From Litorivicinus sp. (GTDB lineage Bacteria > Pseudomonadota > Gammaproteobacteria > Pseudomonadales > Litorivicinaceae), in assembly GCA_018402605.1 (NCBI GenBank), contig JAGYIK010000042.1:1-9121 (forward strand): DNA of 9,121 bases. The letters run 5' to 3'. The notes under the pieces are model-generated. The model was given only the letters and a program-made list of their open reading frames with translations. It was not told where the DNA came from and did not search any database. The translations under genes were made by a program, and so were the position numbers. Of the stretch, positions 6,542-9,121 are shown piece by piece. Every line of letters starts with the position of its first letter. The first letter of the stretch is position 1.

Positions 6542-8135
6542 GCGAGAAACCACCAATTTATTCGGCACAAAATTCCAACCGATCAGTTAAAGCAGTAGGT
6601 TTCCAGCCCCCGAGGTGGTGACGCGCTTCCTGCCGGAACCCACGGCTATCTCACATTTGGCATAAAAGTATTTGCTTGAATTTTGGCTTGGCTGAAGAGT
6701 CTGGCGGGCGTTGTAACTTGCGGCTGATGACACCAATCCGGAAAGAACTGCAAGAGGTATATCGACGCCACCGAAGCGGATGTCCGCTGGCTTGGTTTTC
6801 AGTGGTCAGGTCTCACCGATGGCAGATTATTTCGAGCAGCTATTCGAATGGGCGTCATCTCATCCGCAGGCGACGCTCTGTCGATGAGCAATCTCGGCAG
6901 ACGATGGTGCCGACGCGAGGTGGCACATGACTGAGCCTGGATTAATAGTCTCACGCGATCTTGCAGAGGATAACGAAAGCGCTGCGCCAAAGTGATGCAA
7001 GGGCGAGCTGCCTGAGGGATGGCGGTAATGTGCAAGAGTTCGCCATGGACAGCCCCAATCTGGAATCTGCGCGATCCGGCGTTGTAGTCGAATCTGGCAT
7101 TGCTGGTCCGCGTGCGGGATGCGCAGGTGGCCATCCCCACCTGACGACTATGCACACGGTCAAAGGATGCGATTGAGGGGATCACACACCTGCCTGTACC
7201 CTGGAATTCAGCCACCACCGACCTCAGGCGAGGCTGCTGGCAGCACAGCGAGTCATCAGCAAACAGAGTTCAGCCTGCCTGAGCTCGAGGCATGGTCACC
7301 CTCGGAAGGAAACTCACCTTGGTGCAAGAGGGTCATGTTCAGGGGCTGGGATGATCCAAGAATAATCTGCCGGACAGCGCCGCCGCGGGTATTCGCCAGA
7401 GGGGATTCGGGTCTTTTTTGCAGCATCGGTAAGTCAATTCTGGGTAAAGCTGAATACCATTGAATTGCAGATCCTGAGGGAAGCTGGTCTGAGATGACCG
7501 GAGGGGCGCAAGGTCGGTGGCTGCTTTGACCTGTTGCGCGGCTCCACCAACTGGGACTAGCGGCCTTGAATTGAGGTGCCTGGCATCCGTGCCAGACCGG
7601 AGCTCGGTCTACTGGATGGTACCTTTGATCTGAGTTGTGGATTGATCGTGTGATTTTGAACTGGACCCACTAGAGGGTTTCTTCCGCTTGACGCCAGGCG
7701 GTGCGGTGTGTTTGAGCTTGAGCTGGTTTGCCAGATTAAGAGCCACGTCGATGCGGGATGGTCGGATTGAGTGCTGCACGTGTGCTGCTGATCCAGCGAC
7801 GCGCTCTTCGGCCAAGACTTCATCTGGCCTGGAAGGTGAAGGGAACCATCCATTGGGTGCCGGGTAACGGGCCGACGGTGCAGGTCAATTTGTATGATCG
7901 GTTGTTCACCGTGGCTGATCCTGGCCAGTTTGAGAATTTGGCGGACTGCTTAAACCCCGACTCACTGATTGCGACCCAAGCCATTACCGAGCCCGCACTC
8001 GCCGAGTCGATGCCGGATGCGTATTTTCAATTCGAGCGGGTCGGCTTTTTTAAACAAGATCCAGACTCGACTCCCGATCAGATGATCTATAACCGCTCGG
8101 TGACACTGAAAGACGCATGGTCGAAAAAACACTGA
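6538..8135 (+). pseudogene. glnS: Glutaminyl-tRNA synthetase, heavily frameshifted over its first four fifths
   Basis: GlnRS charges tRNA-Gln with glutamine. Pieces in family order across all three frames identify it. VSEKPTNFIRHKI starts at a GTG at 6538 overlapping the cnoX stop. TRF.PEP.GYLHI.H covers the HIGH region near 6621-6663, where HIGH reads HIWH. NFGLAEESGGRCNLR is at 6679 onward. Then come DVRWLGFQWSG, ADYFEQLFEWA, VDE (about 6885), LTEPG, MDSPNL.LRDPALY, YDYAHGQSDAIEGITH (about 7145), TLEFSHHRPL, LVQEGHVQGWDDPR (7319-7361), IRVFCS.IG, LNTIELQILREA, DFELDP.EGF, then the open C-terminus. The KMSKS region (about 7290-7312) is not recognisable. The repaired gene would be close to the usual 550-560 codons; the remnant is about 80 nt short. 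As given, no working enzyme can be made. The sharp limits of the damage suggest sequence error, but genuine decay is possible. Confidence 0.85.
7758..8135 (+). CDS. glnS: Open C-terminal part of GlnRS (anticodon-binding barrel)
   Basis: From about 7830 the frame is unbroken and clearly GlnRS: KVKGTIHWVPGNGPTVQVNL, then YDRLF, LNPDSLI, EPALAESMPDAYFQFERVGFF, and YNRSVTLKDAW up to the stop at 8133-8135. This is the distal part of the anticodon-binding beta-barrel. The first codons of this frame, 7758 to about 7829, are shifted sequence and not GlnRS: one extra base near 7828 (GGCCTGGAAG, where GGC CGG AAG is expected) joins the two. Taken alone it would give a useless fragment. It marks the right border of the damaged patch. 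Confidence 0.85.
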   Translation: MVGLSAARVLLIQRRALRPRLHLAWKVKGTIHWVPGNGPTVQVNLYDRLFTVADPGQFENLADCLNPDSLIATQAITEPALAESMPDAYFQFERVGFFKQDPDSTPDQMIYNRSVTLKDAWSKKH

Positions 8136-9028
8136 AGTTGCCACCTACCGAGACGGTCGATCCGTCTTATGGGGACTTTGATCAACGGGCGGTCGACGCG
8201 CAATTGCGTGCCCTTCTTGAGGGGCAGGCGCGGGCGATTCGGGCCGTCGAAGACTGCATTGGCGATCTGGCAAACGCTGTCGCTGCGGCGGCGGAACGAT
8301 TACGAGGTTCTTCTGGGCGTCTCATCTATGCGGGTGCGGGTTGCTCGATTCGTATTGGGGTGCAGGACGGCGTGGAACTGGTCCCCACCTTTGGCTGGCC
8401 ACTGTCCCGATTAGCCTATTTGGTGGCGGGTGGACCTGAGGCGCTGTCGGTGTCTGTCGAGGGTGCTGAGGATGACCGACAGGCCGCGCGCGAGGCGCTC
8501 GGTGCATTGGCCGTCGGGATTGACGACGTGGTGATTGGAATCGCAGCCTCTGGTAATACCCTGTATACCTGCCAAGTCATCGAATCGGCATCGGTTGCCG
8601 GCGCATTAACCATTGGCGTCAGTTCCAATCCAGCCGGTCAGTTGCTGACCTTGGCAGACCATGGACTCTTGACTGAAACCGGCGCTGAGGTGCTGGCTGG
8701 ATCGACGCGTTTGGCTGCGGGCACGGCGCAGAAAGCGCTGTTAAACGCATTTTCCACCACCTTAATGACGGCTTTGGGTCGCGTGCTTGGCAATGAGATG
8801 CTCTGCGTTCAGGCCAACAATGCCAAGCTCAAAGATCGCCAAGCGCGGATTTTGATTGGGCAGGTGCCGACAATGGATCTGGAGGCGGCGCGCCAACTCC
8901 TCGCGTCCGTGAACTGGGATCTGCGGGTCGGTTTGTTGGTTGCCCATGGCATGCCGGAGTCCGATGCACGCATTGCGATTGCTACAGAACAGCCATTTCG
9001 GACACTGTGGTCTCACTATTCAGCTTGA
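8117..9028 (+). CDS. murQ: MurQ-family SIS protein (N-acetylmuramic acid 6-phosphate etherase-like)
   Basis: MurQ cleaves the lactyl ether of MurNAc-6-phosphate, giving GlcNAc-6-phosphate and D-lactate in cell-wall recycling. The 303 residues cover the SIS domain: RLIYAGAGCSIRIGVQDGVEL (68-88), PTFGWP (90-95), VEGAEDD (114-120), IGIAASGNTLYT (140-151), TIGVSSNPAG (165-174) and GAEVLAGSTRLAAGTAQK (189-206), then the helical C-terminus. Glu87 and Glu115 align with the catalytic Glu83 and Glu114 of E. coli MurQ. Two motifs deviate: GAGTSGR.G reads GAGCSIRIG, and STRMKAG reads STRLAAG with the conserved lysine missing. The PTFGWP/GVQDG wording resembles alphaproteobacterial MurQ forms. The ATG lies 19 nt inside the end of glnS with only a weak GAAAGA ahead of it, so it is probably coupled to glnS. 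The substrate is uncertain because of the changed motifs, and no AnmK or MurNAc transporter is in view. Confidence 0.88.
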   Translation: MVEKTLKLPPTETVDPSYGDFDQRAVDAQLRALLEGQARAIRAVEDCIGDLANAVAAAAERLRGSSGRLIYAGAGCSIRIGVQDGVELVPTFGWPLSRLAYLVAGGPEALSVSVEGAEDDRQAAREALGALAVGIDDVVIGIAASGNTLYTCQVIESASVAGALTIGVSSNPAGQLLTLADHGLLTETGAEVLAGSTRLAAGTAQKALLNAFSTTLMTALGRVLGNEMLCVQANNAKLKDRQARILIGQVPTMDLEAARQLLASVNWDLRVGLLVAHGMPESDARIAIATEQPFRTLWSHYSA

Positions 9029-9120
9029 GCTGGATCCAGTGTTTGCATCGCTTCGTGATGCGATAGGAAAACTTGTCCGGTCAGATGCTCCTTGAAGCCA
9101 ACCCGATTCAAGCGATCCAT
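9016..9120 (-). CDS. C-terminal end of an unknown protein, possibly a STAS domain
   Basis: A minus-strand frame is open from the right edge to a TAG at 9018-9016 and overlaps the murQ end by 13 nt in convergent orientation. It reads MDRLNRVGFKEHLTGQVFLS and then HHEAMQTLDPAQAE. The first methionine is probably internal. The pattern 'L.R.GF...L....F.....A' resembles the last helix of STAS domains such as those ending SulP anion transporters. With only 34 residues in view this is a weak guess, and the frame could be chance. Confidence 0.35.
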   Translation of the reverse strand: MDRLNRVGFKEHLTGQVFLSHHEAMQTLDPAQAE

Positions 9121-9121
9121 A

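Noticed and set aside
6799..7218. A 139-codon minus-strand open frame, and similar long frames on both strands between 6223 and 7853
   Set aside because: Their translations resemble nothing I recognise, they lack good ribosome sites, and they lie opposite or out of frame with recognisable GlnRS and CnoX segments on the plus strand. They are by-products of the GC-rich coding sequence.
6393..7757. The gene-poor middle as an integrated element, toxin-antitoxin or unknown non-coding RNA locus
   Set aside because: Ordered GlnRS and CnoX protein words cover nearly all of it, with no flanking repeats, transposase or tRNA end. It is damaged glnS and cnoX sequence, not a new element.
9040..9066. Short inverted repeat (GCATC...GATGC, alternatively ATCGC...GCGAT) just after murQ as a terminator
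   Set aside because: The stem is only five base pairs, has competing registers, no T-run follows on either strand, and it lies inside the convergent open frame.

Overview
The window looks like chromosomal DNA of a gammaproteobacterium. Four things point there: a complete SUF iron-sulfur cluster assembly locus controlled by an Rrf2-type regulator that resembles the gammaproteobacterial SUF regulators, a SufE partner, a thioredoxin-TPR protein of the CnoX/YbbN type, and remains of a bacterial glutaminyl-tRNA synthetase. I see no rRNA, tRNA, CRISPR, insertion sequence or phage genes.

Minus strand, read right to left from about 5641 to 1: sufE, then a short promoter region with a perfect 9+9 bp inverted repeat, the Rrf2 regulator, sufB, sufC, sufD, sufS and the first 40 codons of a SufT-like protein that runs off the left edge. 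Junctions from sufB onward overlap or nearly touch (1 nt gap, 1 nt, 4 nt, about 8 nt, 1 nt), so translation is probably coupled. SufS takes sulfur from cysteine, SufE relays it, the SufBC2D complex builds the cluster, and the Rrf2 protein probably senses cluster supply and controls the promoter in front of its own gene.

Plus strand, from 5700 to 9028: cnoX, glnS and a MurQ-family SIS protein, packed with overlapping ends. On the far right a minus-strand reading frame converges on murQ and ends inside it.

The most notable feature is damage to reading frames. sufD is shifted twice near its end, the regulator is shifted near its start, and a patch from about 6240 to 7830 is full of small insertions, deletions and substitutions. 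In that patch the end of cnoX and most of glnS can be followed only by hopping between frames. The patch crosses a gene boundary and ends abruptly, after which the last 100 codons of glnS and all of murQ are open. That fits a local low-accuracy stretch of sequence better than gene-by-gene decay, but true pseudogenisation of glnS cannot be excluded from the window alone. I did not find a convincing novel system here. The best regulatory lead is the dyad-in-spacer promoter at 5172-5202.
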